From: Bacteroidota bacterium
GTDB lineage: Bacteria > Bacteroidota > Ignavibacteria > Kryptoniales > JAKASW01
Direction: 5' to 3'
Length of the DNA: 64,000 nucleotides
Assembly: GCA_021789975.1 (NCBI GenBank)
Contig: JAJYIT010000002.1
Location: 124,001 to 188,000, forward strand
Position numbers and translations under genes: made by a program. The notes under the pieces were generated by a model, which was not told the origin of the DNA, made no database searches, and saw only the letters and a program-made list of their open reading frames with translations. Below, piece by piece: positions 52,464-62,268 of the stretch; positions within the stretch are counted from its first letter, which is position 1, and each line of letters begins with the position of its first letter.

Positions 52464-53831
52464 TCACAATTCCGCGACCTCTACCACCGGCTTCACTGCC
52501 GTTTTCTTGATGAGCGCCGGCCAATATGCCACAACATCCTGAGCCTTCGGTCTACCTGCCCCGAAGCCTGTGACCGTTGGAGGTCCGGTCAGCACAAGGG
52601 GTACCAGTTGTCTGCCGAAAGCTTCCACGGCTTCCCGGTTCTTGCTCCTCACAGCCACCCGCAGAAGTATTTCGTTCGGATCTACCGGAACCGGACTCAG
52701 CGGACCATGACACGAATTGTATCCGAGAAATTCCGTATGGAATTCATCATACGCAAAACCGAGATCCTTTAATCGCTGCCGCATTATACTGTCTGCAGCC
52801 TGGGCCTTTTCTAAAGCTTCAGGCCAGCCGTAAGTCAGGGTCCCTATCGCATAATAGCCGTCGGAATATGCCATCGAGACTTTGTAGAACTCTGTCGGCG
52901 GCATTCCCTTTATGTCGGACACTTTCACTCGATTCTCACCTGCCTGCTCGAGACGGATGCTCGTAAAGTCCGCGATTACCTCCGGAGTAATATATTCACT
53001 CGGGTCACCGATCTCATAGAGCAGCTGCTCTTTAATGGTGTCGACGGAGACGAGCCCACCCGTACCATCATGCTTTGTAATATAGACCACGCCATCGTAA
53101 TGGGCCTCGGCGATTGGGAATCCGATATTTGTGAGGTCCGGAACACTCTTCCAGTTTTTCTGGAAATTTCCTCCGGAAGACTGGCCGCCACATTCGAGTA
53201 TGTGTCCCGCGACAATACCGGAAGCGAGCTTGCTGTAATCGTCCTCTTTCCATCCGAACTCGTAGATCATCGGTGCCAGGGTCAGCCCGGTATCTGTTGC
53301 TCTCCCGGTAAGAACTATGTCCGCTCCCTGTCTCAACGCCTCCGCAATTGGGAAGGCACCGAAGTAGACGTTCGCACTCTGCAAGCGTCCACGTATGGAA
53401 TGGAGCGCATCGCCGGTTTCCATGTTCCGAAGTTCGTTGCCCTTGCTCACAAGTTCACCAATATCATCGAAAATGTCATCCCCATACACGATTCCGACGC
53501 TCAACTTCTTCAAGCCGATTCTTTTCGCCACCTCAAATATCGCGTTGCGGCACGCCTGCGGATTAACGCCGCCCCCGTTCGTAATCACCTTGATGTTCTT
53601 TTCAACTACGGTCGGCAAAATCTGCTCGATCACTTGAATCAAATCCTTCGCATAACCCATCCTCGGATCGCGTGATCTCTGTTTCTGAAGAATGGACATT
53701 GTGACTTCGGCAAGGTAGTCCATGACAAGAAAATCAACCGGACCCTTGGTGACCTGCCAATAAGGTGCTTGTGGCAAGTCTCCCCAGTACCCCTGCCCTG
53801 AAGCTATGCGGATATGATCACGCTGTTTCAA
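52464..53831 (-). CDS. DUF1446 / AtuA-like protein
   Basis: A 455-residue DUF1446 protein. It has the N-terminal [15 protein letters not shown], the block [33 protein letters not shown] and [22 protein letters not shown]. This is the AtuA main domain; its precise activity is unproven. The start TTG at 53831 has GGAGG seven bases upstream. The C-terminal AtuA-like domain is encoded separately just downstream (52073-52408). No acyl-CoA carboxylase or dehydrogenase genes accompany it here. Confidence 0.86.
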   Translation of the reverse strand: MKQRDHIRIASGQGYWGDLPQAPYWQVTKGPVDFLVMDYLAEVTMSILQKQRSRDPRMGYAKDLIQVIEQILPTVVEKNIKVITNGGGVNPQACRNAIFEVAKRIGLKKLSVGIVYGDDIFDDIGELVSKGNELRNMETGDALHSIRGRLQSANVYFGAFPIAEALRQGADIVLTGRATDTGLTLAPMIYEFGWKEDDYSKLASGIVAGHILECGGQSSGGNFQKNWKSVPDLTNIGFPIAEAHYDGVVYITKHDGTGGLVSVDTIKEQLLYEIGDPSEYITPEVIADFTSIRLEQAGENRVKVSDIKGMPPTEFYKVSMAYSDGYYAIGTLTYGWPEALEKAQAADSIMRQRLKDLGFAYDEFHTEFLGYNSCHGPLSPVPVDPNEILLRVAVRSKNREAVEAFGRQLVPLVLTGPPTVTGFGAGRPKAQDVVAYWPALIKKTAVKPVVEVAEL

Positions 53832-53961
53832 ATGCTGCCTCCACTATAATCAGGATTTTGAAATTCGCCAATTCAATTTAGTAAACCCCTCTAAATTGAT
53901 AAAGGCCGCCGTTTTGACTATATTATCTGACAAACATTATGAAAGATTTTGTCCAAGTAGA

Positions 53962-55773
53962 ATGAGTCTCCCGCCGCAGTTTATTCGCAACTTCTGCATC
54001 ATTGCACATATAGATCACGGAAAATCAACACTCGCAGACAGACTCCTTGAGCGCACCGGCACTATCACAGAGCGCGAGATGGTTGACCAGATCCTCGATG
54101 ATCTGCCCCTCGAACGCGAGCGAGGCATAACCATTAAGAGCCATGCGATCCAGATGAAACACATGGCTCCCGACGGAAATGAATACACTCTCAACCTGAT
54201 TGACACTCCGGGCCACGTCGACTTTTCGTATGAAGTATCACGCTCGCTGGCTGCTTGCGAAGGTGCGATACTCGTGGTAGACGCGTCCCAGGGAGTTGAG
54301 GCCCAGACGATCAGCAATGTCTACATGGCAGTGGATGCAGGTCTAGAAATTGTGCCTGTAATAAACAAGATAGATCTTCCAAGCGCGATGGTCGACGAAG
54401 TCACGAAGCAGTTAGTCGATTTGATTGGCTGCAAAGAAGAAGAAATACTTTTGGCAAGCGCCAAAACAAAAGTAGGGATTGACGAGATCTTGGAGGCAAT
54501 TGTCGACCGTGTTCCACCTCCTGCGGGAAATTTTGAAGGACCACTGAGAGCACTCATTTTTGACGCGAAGTACGACTCATATCGAGGTGTGGTGACTTAC
54601 GTCCGTATTGTAGACGGTGTGTTGAAGACAAATGACAAGGTCCTATTTCATAAGACCGGGAAGAGTTTCCTCGCAGAAGAAATCGGGATATTGCAGATGG
54701 ATCGTGTTCCTGCCGGAGAACTCGAGGCAGGAAATGTTGGGTACCTGATTGCAGGAGTAAAGGAGCTCACCGAAACGAGAGTCGGTGACACCGTTATGCT
54801 TGCCGACAACCCGGCAGATTCACCTCTTCCCGGATACAGGGAAGTAAAGTCGATGGTATTCAGCGGACTCTACCCTGCGCAGAGCGAGCACTTCGAGGAA
54901 CTCAGAGACGCGCTCGCAAAATACAAGTTGAACGACGCTGCATTTCTTTACGAACCGGAGACTTCAACCGCGCTTGGATTCGGGTTCAGATGCGGTTTCC
55001 TCGGTCTGCTCCATATGGAAATCGTTCAGGAAAGACTTGAACGAGAATTCGGTCAGACAATCATAACTACCGTCCCAAACGTGGAATACAAAGTAATAAA
55101 GACGGCGGGCGAAGTGGTCCTGGTCGACAATCCGGCGGAAATGCCTCCTCCGACCCAGATTGACCATATCGAAGAGCCATACGTGACAGCTCAAATAATT
55201 TGTCCCTCCGAGTATATCGGGAATGTAATGAAACTGTGCATGGACAGACGCGGTATCTACAAGAACACCACTTACATAGATCCTAAACGCGCGGATGTGC
55301 GCTTCGAGCTGCCCCTTGCAGAAATCGTGTTCGACTTTTTCGACAGGCTCAAGTCGCTGACGAGGGGCTATGCATCGTTCGACTACGAGTACCTTGAGAA
55401 TCGGGAATCGGACCTTGTCAAACTTGACATACTTCTCAATGCCGAAGTGGTGGACGCACTATCCTCGGTGGTCCACCGTGATAAGGCGTACGATTGGGGA
55501 CGAAGACTGAGCGCACGTCTCAGAAAACTCATCCCGAGACAGTTATTTGAAGTAGTGATTCAGGCAGCAATCGGCAGCAAAGTCATCGCACGCGAAACTA
55601 TTTCGCCGATCAGAAAGAATGTCCTCGCGAAATGCTACGGCGGCGATATAAGCAGAAAGAGAAAACTTCTCGAAAAGCAGAAGGAGGGCAAGAAACGCAT
55701 GAAGCAAATTGGGAGAGTTGAAGTCCCCCAGGAGGCGTTCCTCGCAGTCCTCTCACTCAACGAAGAAGAATGA
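53962..55773 (+). CDS. lepA: Elongation factor 4 (LepA)
   Basis: A 603-residue translational GTPase that acts on stalled or initiating ribosomes. G1 is AHIDHGKST, the switch-I block is [10 protein letters not shown]3 DTPGH, G4 NKID, and the LepA-specific C-terminal domain has [20 protein letters not shown]. The ATG at 53962 ([11 protein letters not shown]) matches the usual LepA N terminus; a longer frame from 53896 adds 22 residues with no family match. It is divergent from the AtuA-like gene and precedes signal peptidase genes, as in the common lepA-lepB order. Confidence 0.96.
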   Translation: MSLPPQFIRNFCIIAHIDHGKSTLADRLLERTGTITEREMVDQILDDLPLERERGITIKSHAIQMKHMAPDGNEYTLNLIDTPGHVDFSYEVSRSLAACEGAILVVDASQGVEAQTISNVYMAVDAGLEIVPVINKIDLPSAMVDEVTKQLVDLIGCKEEEILLASAKTKVGIDEILEAIVDRVPPPAGNFEGPLRALIFDAKYDSYRGVVTYVRIVDGVLKTNDKVLFHKTGKSFLAEEIGILQMDRVPAGELEAGNVGYLIAGVKELTETRVGDTVMLADNPADSPLPGYREVKSMVFSGLYPAQSEHFEELRDALAKYKLNDAAFLYEPETSTALGFGFRCGFLGLLHMEIVQERLEREFGQTIITTVPNVEYKVIKTAGEVVLVDNPAEMPPPTQIDHIEEPYVTAQIICPSEYIGNVMKLCMDRRGIYKNTTYIDPKRADVRFELPLAEIVFDFFDRLKSLTRGYASFDYEYLENRESDLVKLDILLNAEVVDALSSVVHRDKAYDWGRRLSARLRKLIPRQLFEVVIQAAIGSKVIARETISPIRKNVLAKCYGGDISRKRKLLEKQKEGKKRMKQIGRVEVPQEAFLAVLSLNEEE

Positions 55774-55810
55774 TTAGAGACATAAGGTAACAACCATTGG
55801 AGAAAAAGAA

Positions 55811-56728
55811 TTGGCCCAGCCTACAGTAGCCAGAACCTCAGCCCAATCCAACACAAAAACAAAAACCGCTAAGAAGAAGAAAGGCTTCAGGGACTCGTTC
55901 GAAGGGTTGTTGTTTGCGATCATTGCTGCCCTCCTCTTGAAAACTTTCGTTGTTGAGGCATACCGAATACCCACCGGTTCGATGGAGAACACGCTCCTCG
56001 TCGGAGATTTTCTTCTCGTCAACAAATTCATTTACGGCGCCAAGAGTCCTCAATATATCCCGTTCACGGATATAAAGATCCCCTATTTCACGCTCCCACC
56101 ACTCAGACATCCACACACCGGTGATGTCGTTGTGTTCGAGTGGCCAGGAGATCGCGACGAAGTAAAATCTCCATCGCCTACCAATTACATAAAGAGGTGC
56201 ATCGGTACACCGGGTGATACAGTTCAGGTGATCAACCGTGTCGTCTATGTCGACGGCAAGTTACTCCCGTTTCCGGCAGGTGTTAAGTTCGACACCTATA
56301 ACGTCTTGCCGAAAGGCTACCCGAATCCGCAAATCTTTCCAGAAGGTTCCGATTGGAACGAAGACAACTATGGTCCGATAGTGGTACCCTGGAAAGGAGA
56401 GATAGTGCACCTCTCTCAAAACAATTATATGAAGTGGAAGATTTTCATAGAGCGCGAAGGCCATTCGTGCAACAGAAGCGGGAACACCATCTACGTTGAC
56501 AGCAAACCGACAGCAGAGTACAGGGTGGAACACAGTTACTACTTCATGATGGGTGATAATCGTGAAAATAGTCTCGACAGCCGGTTCTGGGGTTTCGTAC
56601 CGTTCCAGAACGTCGTCGGCGAAGCAATGATTGTCTACTGGTCGTGGAATCCTGAAATTCCGATCTATGATATCTTCGCCAAAATCGGAAGCGTCAGGTG
56701 GGGAAGAATTGGAATGCTGATACATTAA
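55811..56728 (+). CDS. lepB: Signal peptidase I (first of two tandem copies)
   Basis: A 305-residue membrane protease that removes signal peptides. A basic N-terminal tail is followed by one membrane segment (LLFAIIAALLLKTFVVEAY). The catalytic Ser is in PTGSMENTL (near residue 58), the general-base Lys in NYIKRCIGTPGD (near 125) and the C-terminal box GDNRENSLDSRFWG. TTG start at 55811 with GGAG nine bases upstream. It lies 37 bases after lepA; the second copy starts 13 bases downstream. Confidence 0.95.
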   Translation: MAQPTVARTSAQSNTKTKTAKKKKGFRDSFEGLLFAIIAALLLKTFVVEAYRIPTGSMENTLLVGDFLLVNKFIYGAKSPQYIPFTDIKIPYFTLPPLRHPHTGDVVVFEWPGDRDEVKSPSPTNYIKRCIGTPGDTVQVINRVVYVDGKLLPFPAGVKFDTYNVLPKGYPNPQIFPEGSDWNEDNYGPIVVPWKGEIVHLSQNNYMKWKIFIEREGHSCNRSGNTIYVDSKPTAEYRVEHSYYFMMGDNRENSLDSRFWGFVPFQNVVGEAMIVYWSWNPEIPIYDIFAKIGSVRWGRIGMLIH

Positions 56729-56741
56729 AAAAAGACTCAAC

Positions 56742-57584
56742 ATGCTCAAACAAATAAGAAGCTTCTGGGTGCCTGTCGTTGTGGCGCTTATGATTGTGAC
56801 TTTTGTGGTGCAGGGGTACGGAGTAGAGTCCGGCTCGATGGAAAACACGGTGATGACGGGAGACTATGTCTTCGCGAACAAGTTCATCTATGGGTCCAAG
56901 ACTCCACGATATGTTCCTTTCACAGACATCAGGATCCCGATAATTCAGCTTCCTGCGATTCGCAACCCGCAGCGCGGTGACATTGTTGTCTTCGACTGGC
57001 CGGGCAATCGCGACGAAGTTCGTCCTTCGAAACCATGGAATTATGTCAAACGGTGCGTCGGCTTGCCGGGAGATACAATTAGTATTGTTAACAGGATGTT
57101 GTATGTCAACGGTCGCCTCCTACCCTATCCGGAGGGAGTGAAGTTCGAGCCCTTCCCTCTTCTCCCGAAAGGATACTCGAATCCGGACATTTTCCCGGAA
57201 GGATATGGTTTCAACGAAGATAATTACGGACCAGTCGTTGTTCCAGAAAGAGGTCAAATAGTAACTCTGGATAGAAGAGACTTTCTGAAATGGAAGATAT
57301 TTATCGAACGCGAAGGTCACTCCTGCAGCTTAGAGGGAAATTCTGTACTCGTTGATAAGAAACCCACAACGAGCTACGAGGTCGAGCACAATTACTATTT
57401 CATGATGGGTGACAACAGGGAGAACAGCCTCGACAGCAGGTTCTGGGGATTCGTTCCGAGACAAAGCATCCTCGGTAAGGCGATGATCGTATACTGGTCG
57501 TGGAATCCGAAGATTCCCTTTTACGACTTTCCTGACAAAATTGCCAGCGTGAAGTGGAACAGAATCGGATTGATTCTCCACTAG
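56742..57584 (+). CDS. lepB: Signal peptidase I (second tandem copy)
   Basis: A 280-residue paralogue of the preceding gene. It has one N-terminal membrane segment (FWVPVVVALMIVTFVVQGY), Ser in ESGSMENTV, Lys in NYVKRCVGLPGD and GDNRENSLDSRFWG. Both catalytic residues are intact. Long shared stretches, including an insertion after the Lys box in both copies (EDNYGP, FIEREGHSC), show a lineage-specific tandem duplication. The second copy lacks the basic N-terminal extension. Overlaps hemW by 31 bases. Confidence 0.94.
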   Translation: MLKQIRSFWVPVVVALMIVTFVVQGYGVESGSMENTVMTGDYVFANKFIYGSKTPRYVPFTDIRIPIIQLPAIRNPQRGDIVVFDWPGNRDEVRPSKPWNYVKRCVGLPGDTISIVNRMLYVNGRLLPYPEGVKFEPFPLLPKGYSNPDIFPEGYGFNEDNYGPVVVPERGQIVTLDRRDFLKWKIFIEREGHSCSLEGNSVLVDKKPTTSYEVEHNYYFMMGDNRENSLDSRFWGFVPRQSILGKAMIVYWSWNPKIPFYDFPDKIASVKWNRIGLILH

Positions 57585-58735
57585 GAATCTACGTCCACAT
57601 TCCCTTTTGTGAGAAGAAGTGCTTCTACTGCGATTTCTATTCGATTGAGAATCACTCTCAGCGTGACGAATTTATTGCATCGCTCGTCTCGGAAATAGGA
57701 CATTTCTCTTCTACACATCCGAAACTCAAGGCGGATACTATCTTCCTCGGAGGCGGCACTCCTTCCTTTCTTAAACCTCAAGAGGTCGAGCAATTATTGA
57801 AAGCCCTCCACGAAGCTTTCGATATTTCTGATCAGGTTGAGTTCACAATGGAATGCAATCCAGGCACCGTGGACACTGCGCACTTATCGGAGTACCGTCA
57901 ACTGGGAGTCAACCGGATCAGTTTCGGTGTACAGTCTTTCTTTGACGATGAGTTGAAGTTCCTGCAGCGGATACACACCTCGCAGGAAGCTGTGGAAGCG
58001 TTTGATAAAGCCCGAAAAGTTGGATTTGAGAACATCAACATTGATTTGATGTACGCACTTCCTGATCAACCGGTAGAACGACATCTTACCAACCTTGGTA
58101 GAGCAATCCTTTTGAATCCGACACACTTGTCGATTTACGCCTTGATCGTGGAACAGGGCACCTCGCTCTATTCCGCTGTCGCCGGAGGAGAAATACAGCC
58201 AGCAGATGACGAAACAGAAGCGGCGATGTACGAAGCAACGATGAGTTTTCTCACCGGGACAGGATATACTCACTACGAAGTGTCAAACTACTCGAAGCCG
58301 GGTCGCGAGTGTCGCCACAATTTGAAATACTGGAACAGTCAGGACTACATAGGATTCGGACCGAGCGCGCATTCACATCTCGAAAAAGACAGATGGTGGA
58401 ACGTCTCAAGCTTGAAGGACTACATCAGCCGAACGCACGACAAAGTCCTGCCGATAGCATCACGTGAAACGCTTACTCAATCACAAATCCTGGATGAATT
58501 TGTATTTCTCAATCTCCGGCAAGGCAAGCTCGATCTAAATCAATTGCATGCTAAATTCATGTTCGATCCCGACGCTGAATTTGTGTCGAAAGCGCTGGAA
58601 GCAGGATACTTCAAAAGAAGTGACGGGATACTCTATCTTTCAAACAAAGGGTTTACAGTCTGCGACGAGATTGCCAAGGAAATACTAACCAAGGCCATCG
58701 AAGGTCGATATCTCGCGATCACTGCTGGAGAGTGA
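57554..58735 (+). CDS. hemW: Radical SAM heme chaperone HemW
   Basis: A 393-residue protein with YVHIPFCEKKCFYCDFYS near residue 13, in which three Cys (CxxxCxxC) bind the 4Fe-4S cluster. GGGTPSFL, RISFGVQSF and HYEVSNYSKPG follow. The wording and length are those of HemW, which inserts heme into proteins, rather than HemN coproporphyrinogen dehydrogenase, but the two are often confused. GTG start at 57554, overlapping the second lepB. Confidence 0.9.
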   Translation: MEQNRIDSPLGIYVHIPFCEKKCFYCDFYSIENHSQRDEFIASLVSEIGHFSSTHPKLKADTIFLGGGTPSFLKPQEVEQLLKALHEAFDISDQVEFTMECNPGTVDTAHLSEYRQLGVNRISFGVQSFFDDELKFLQRIHTSQEAVEAFDKARKVGFENINIDLMYALPDQPVERHLTNLGRAILLNPTHLSIYALIVEQGTSLYSAVAGGEIQPADDETEAAMYEATMSFLTGTGYTHYEVSNYSKPGRECRHNLKYWNSQDYIGFGPSAHSHLEKDRWWNVSSLKDYISRTHDKVLPIASRETLTQSQILDEFVFLNLRQGKLDLNQLHAKFMFDPDAEFVSKALEAGYFKRSDGILYLSNKGFTVCDEIAKEILTKAIEGRYLAITAGE

Positions 58736-58932
58736 TTCAGCCTGTTCATCCGGTCACAATTACAATTTTCTTGGAAAGCAATTTGAACGTGGGAAGTGGC
58801 TTCCCTTATCCCTTTCGGCAGTCAGATCGTGAGTCCCTTTTAGTTGGTTACAGAGCGTGTCTTCGGTACGAGGACTTCGCCAAGTACAATTGCCGTAAGA
58901 AGAAAAGAGAGCACCTGATTCAAACCGGCAGT

Positions 58933-59370
58933 TCACATTTCCTGATGGGAATCACGCGCCCTCAGTTGATACCTTTTTACTTCGGAGAAATCAGCAAGAA
59001 GCGATTGCAAACCGACAAACGATTGAGGTGTCAACATCAAAAAGCTATCGACGATGCGCTGCTTCACTGAAGCATTGAGCAAATCGGCTAACTTCGTCAC
59101 TAAGGCACGAAAACGTATGAAGGGCTCATCTATCTCGCTAAGCAGTTTCAATCGGGAGGCCTCATCAGGTACCTCGTGAGCGAGAACTCTTCTCACTTTC
59201 TGAATGCTCATGGCAGTGAACGCAAGGTCGTTAAACAATGGGAATTCGCCGCGTGCTTCACAGGTATTGTACATTTGGATAAGCAATTCCTTATTTGCCA
59301 AGTCCTTGCCGACTGTAGATTCGACAGAGTCCATGTAGCTCTTTCCGTCCACGCGATTTCTCAATCCCAA
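58933..59370 (-). CDS. Uncharacterised helical protein, possibly frameshifted at the N terminus
   Basis: A 145-residue, mostly helical protein (e.g. VPDEASRLKLLSEIDEPFIRFRALV and a leucine-rich C terminus). I do not recognise the family. The first codon is TTG at 59370 without a ribosome-binding site. In another frame directly upstream, an ATG at 59468 opens a 35-codon frame (MSKAMRAASKVNRDSIFVDV...) that ends here; a one-base shift near GAGAATTCC (about 59391) would fuse REVSE to FQKAKKLGLRNRV. The gap 58736-58932 to hemW holds a GGGAAG-TGG-CTTCCC hairpin at 58791-58805 but no gene. Confidence 0.5.
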   Translation of the reverse strand: MGLRNRVDGKSYMDSVESTVGKDLANKELLIQMYNTCEARGEFPLFNDLAFTAMSIQKVRRVLAHEVPDEASRLKLLSEIDEPFIRFRALVTKLADLLNASVKQRIVDSFLMLTPQSFVGLQSLLADFSEVKRYQLRARDSHQEM

Positions 59371-59487
59371 CTTTTTAGCCTTCTGGAATTCTCCGAGACC
59401 TCTCTGATCACGTCGACAAATATGGAATCACGATTCACCTTACTGGCGGCGCGCATCGCCTTCGACATGGCATAACACCAATTCAAT

Positions 59488-60645
59488 TCACAGGGACAGT
59501 TTGTACCGCTTCATCTGTGCCATGACGAAATCTCGTATCGCGGAATCTTTCGGTTGTGGTACGATTCTCTTTCCGCGGGTGATAACAGGATGAAGGAGCG
59601 GCACCTCGCCTTTTTGTTTCTTCGTCATTGCCGGAACGGTACGCCTCACACCGGAATTTCGGTTCATGTAGACCTGCTTTTCGCCTGAGAGTTTTCCGCG
59701 TTTCGAAACCGGTTTGCCTTCCACCTCGATAATATCCATGGCAAAATCAAGCACCGGAGCGCTGCTGATGGAAGTCCCGACCCCATATGCGTCGACTACT
59801 TCGTTGAGTCTTCCAATTGACACCTCATCAACGCCGCCGCTGGCAAAAATTTTGACCTCTTGGTAACCTCGGATATCCAGTTCCCATCTCACCTCTTTGC
59901 AAATAGCCAGGAAGTCACCTCGCCGTGAGCTGGGAGTATCTAATCTTACTGCGAAGAGCTTCTCCCCCAATGCTTCGGCTACACGCACCGATTCAAATTT
60001 TTCGTCATAGAAGGTATCAACCAGAACTGTCCTCTTCACGACAGGATCAATCACTTCATCGAACGCCACGGCTGCATCTACCGTGTCGCCAAAGATTAAG
60101 ATCATTGCGTGCGGCATCGTACCGCTTGGCGGTAAACCCAAAGATTCTGCGCCCAACAAGGTAGCGACTCCGTCGCAACCTCCTATGTACGCATTCCTAT
60201 CAATCATCGGCGTAATTGCCGGATGCATTCGTCGAGCTCCAAAGTGAACCACTTGTTTATTTCCTGCGGCTATCCGAACTCTGGCAGACTTGGTTGCGAT
60301 CCCCGATGCCTGGCATAAAAGGCCGAGCAACGCCGTCTCGTGAACCGCAAAATCCTGGTAAGTACCTTCTATCGTCATCACCGGCTCGTTGGGGTAGAAG
60401 ACGGACCCCTCGGCCATAGCTTTAACGGTCAGCGGCAAATTGTACAACAATGACAGTGCATCGTCGAGGCCTGCAAGTATCCCCCATCGGTAGTTTCCAG
60501 GCAGGTGCTTGACGATGAATTCAACTTTGACTTTCTTTCTAAGAGATCTGGCATCCAGGACTTCCAGGGCTCTTTGGAAATAAACATCGGTAACTTTGCC
60601 CTGTAGTATTTCTTCAGCTGTAGCAATATGAAAATGATTGTTCAT
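59488..60645 (-). CDS. pncB: Nicotinate phosphoribosyltransferase
   Basis: A 385-residue type II phosphoribosyltransferase of the shorter, archaeal-type PncB family. It has NYRWGILAGLDDAL, the active-site HFGARRMHPAIT (near residue 133), GTMPHAMILIFGD, VDTFYDEKFE and FASGGVDE. It makes nicotinate mononucleotide for NAD salvage. The ATG is at 60645. The small membrane-protein gene upstream lies 25 bases away on the same strand. Confidence 0.9.
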   Translation of the reverse strand: MNNHFHIATAEEILQGKVTDVYFQRALEVLDARSLRKKVKVEFIVKHLPGNYRWGILAGLDDALSLLYNLPLTVKAMAEGSVFYPNEPVMTIEGTYQDFAVHETALLGLLCQASGIATKSARVRIAAGNKQVVHFGARRMHPAITPMIDRNAYIGGCDGVATLLGAESLGLPPSGTMPHAMILIFGDTVDAAVAFDEVIDPVVKRTVLVDTFYDEKFESVRVAEALGEKLFAVRLDTPSSRRGDFLAICKEVRWELDIRGYQEVKIFASGGVDEVSIGRLNEVVDAYGVGTSISSAPVLDFAMDIIEVEGKPVSKRGKLSGEKQVYMNRNSGVRRTVPAMTKKQKGEVPLLHPVITRGKRIVPQPKDSAIRDFVMAQMKRYKLSL

Positions 60646-60670
60646 GAGTCAGTCTTTCTTTGGAAATCCG

Positions 60671-60847
60671 CTACCTTTTTTGACCGGAAGTCGCTGAGGG
60701 AGGTTGGCTGGTGTGCTTGTTTGTGATACTCTCGGACGAGAAGTTTCCGACGAACTTGAGAATGATAAGGGCAAGAAGCGCGATCAGATAAATTCTCAGA
60801 AAGAAAAGCGCAACCTTGACGGTGCGGGTCATTTGTATTCTAGGCAT
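60671..60847 (-). CDS. Small single-pass membrane protein (58 residues)
   Basis: An ATG frame of 58 codons on the minus strand, too short to be noticed in most gene calls. It begins MPRIQMTRTVKV, then has one strongly hydrophobic segment (ALFFLRIYLIALLALIIL, residues 13-30) and a polar tail with SSESITNKHTSQPPSATSG. Ala/Leu/Ile content and basic residues before the segment suggest N-in topology. It lies 27 bases after the MgtE-N/CBS gene and 25 before pncB, same strand. An AGG overlaps the ATG; a second Met at residue 6 is an alternative. Family unknown. Confidence 0.5.
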   Translation of the reverse strand: MPRIQMTRTVKVALFFLRIYLIALLALIILKFVGNFSSESITNKHTSQPPSATSGQKR

Positions 60848-60874
60848 CCTGAGTATCCAACATGGTCACCGAGT

Positions 60875-62152
60875 TCAAGATCCCTTCATTACTTCGTTGT
60901 AGTAGGCCACACCAAGCAAGTGATCCTTTGCGTCTACAATCGGGAGCATTCGATATCTGTACTTTTCAAACATCGCCGCAACATCTTCCCTCAGATCATC
61001 GTCATCCGCGCTTACCGGAGGAGAAACCATAATCTCATCAACCTTCGAATTGTCTTCCGTAAGAATAATATCACGCAAGTCTACCACACCTACGAGCTGG
61101 TTTTCGTCATTGATAACATAGATATAAGAAAGAGCATCGGCACTCTTTCCGGAAGCCCTCACTCCGGAAATCGTCTCCCTAATCGATGCCCCTTTCCTAG
61201 TCGTTACATACTCATTCGAGATAAATGAACGAGCTTTGACTTCTTCCTGCTCCAGCATCGCTTTTATCTTCACTACCTCGTCTGCCGAAAGCAGCTTCAA
61301 CATTTCGGTCACGTTGTCGTGCGGCAAAACTGAAAACAGGGTGGCGAGCTGTGGTACGGAGAGTTCTTGAAGAATGCTCTTTGCACGTTCCTTTCGAAGA
61401 TTTGCTATTATTTGCCTTTGAGCACGCGGTTCGGCCTCTATCAACGCCTCTGCCGCTTTCTCCGAATCAAGGGCAGACAGAACGGCTTGCTGCTCTTCCC
61501 TGTCAAGTTCCTCCAGTGCGTCGGCAACATCTTCACTCGGAAGCTCCTTGATCTGTTTTCTGGTGATCGACAGTTGGACCGCGTCTTTGGTCAGAGCTTC
61601 CTCAATCGACAATGGCTGGACGTATTTCCAGTTTATGAGGTTGTCCTTGATCCATCTCATCTTACCCAGTCCCCACTTACGAAGGAAGCCATTGAAGGAA
61701 GTGTCCACGTGAACAAGGAGCATCCTGCCCGTCGAATACAGCAGGTGCACATCATTTACGACTTCGGTTCGTCGTCCGTCCAGATCGAAAATCGTTTTGC
61801 CCATCAGATGTTCATTGACCATTATCCAGCCAGGCTGATCGACAAACGGAGGAAACGGTTTTCCAGGTTCCAACTTCGTGACAAAAACGTAGTCGTCATC
61901 GATCTTGGTAACCTGCGGCCACGGAACAAACTCATTAGGTTTTCCCCATCCATGCTCAATAAGAATTCCGGCAGCTTCCGGGTAGGGCTCAGAGTTCTTA
62001 AACACAAGGTCACTTACTTTGCCAATCTTATCTCTAACCTGACCGATACAAATGTTTCGTTTGAACAGCTCGGAAAAGAAGAACAGATGGTATTCCGTCG
62101 CACCGGCAGGTCCGTTTGGCATTCTCAATGTTGGTGTCGTCGCTGTATTCAC
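60875..62152 (-). CDS. PRC-barrel, MgtE-N and CBS domain protein (no membrane channel)
   Basis: A 425-residue soluble protein. Two PRC-barrel-like segments (about residues 30-165: GQVRDKIGKVSDLVF, GKTIFDLDGRRTEVV) are followed by a MgtE N-terminal superhelix (about 205-290: LPSEDVADALEELDREEQ, then DALLPHDNVTEM-like repeats). A CBS pair comes last (about 300-425: DALSYIYVINDENQLVGVVDL and YRMLPIVDAKDHLLGV). The five-helix Mg2+ channel of MgtE is absent. In MgtE the N and CBS domains sense Mg2+ and gate the pore, so here it may gate or regulate the adjacent Nramp transporter. That role is inference from gene order. Confidence 0.84.
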   Translation of the reverse strand: MNTATTPTLRMPNGPAGATEYHLFFFSELFKRNICIGQVRDKIGKVSDLVFKNSEPYPEAAGILIEHGWGKPNEFVPWPQVTKIDDDYVFVTKLEPGKPFPPFVDQPGWIMVNEHLMGKTIFDLDGRRTEVVNDVHLLYSTGRMLLVHVDTSFNGFLRKWGLGKMRWIKDNLINWKYVQPLSIEEALTKDAVQLSITRKQIKELPSEDVADALEELDREEQQAVLSALDSEKAAEALIEAEPRAQRQIIANLRKERAKSILQELSVPQLATLFSVLPHDNVTEMLKLLSADEVVKIKAMLEQEEVKARSFISNEYVTTRKGASIRETISGVRASGKSADALSYIYVINDENQLVGVVDLRDIILTEDNSKVDEIMVSPPVSADDDDLREDVAAMFEKYRYRMLPIVDAKDHLLGVAYYNEVMKGS

Positions 62153-62268
62153 GATATTAACCTTAACTGTCTAGTCCATTGCAATTGCTCTTGCACAGGG
62201 GCGTTACCAGGTAAACGCCAAAGAGAACCCTCGTAGACAAAATGCTATACAAACTCATCCTCATGTGC

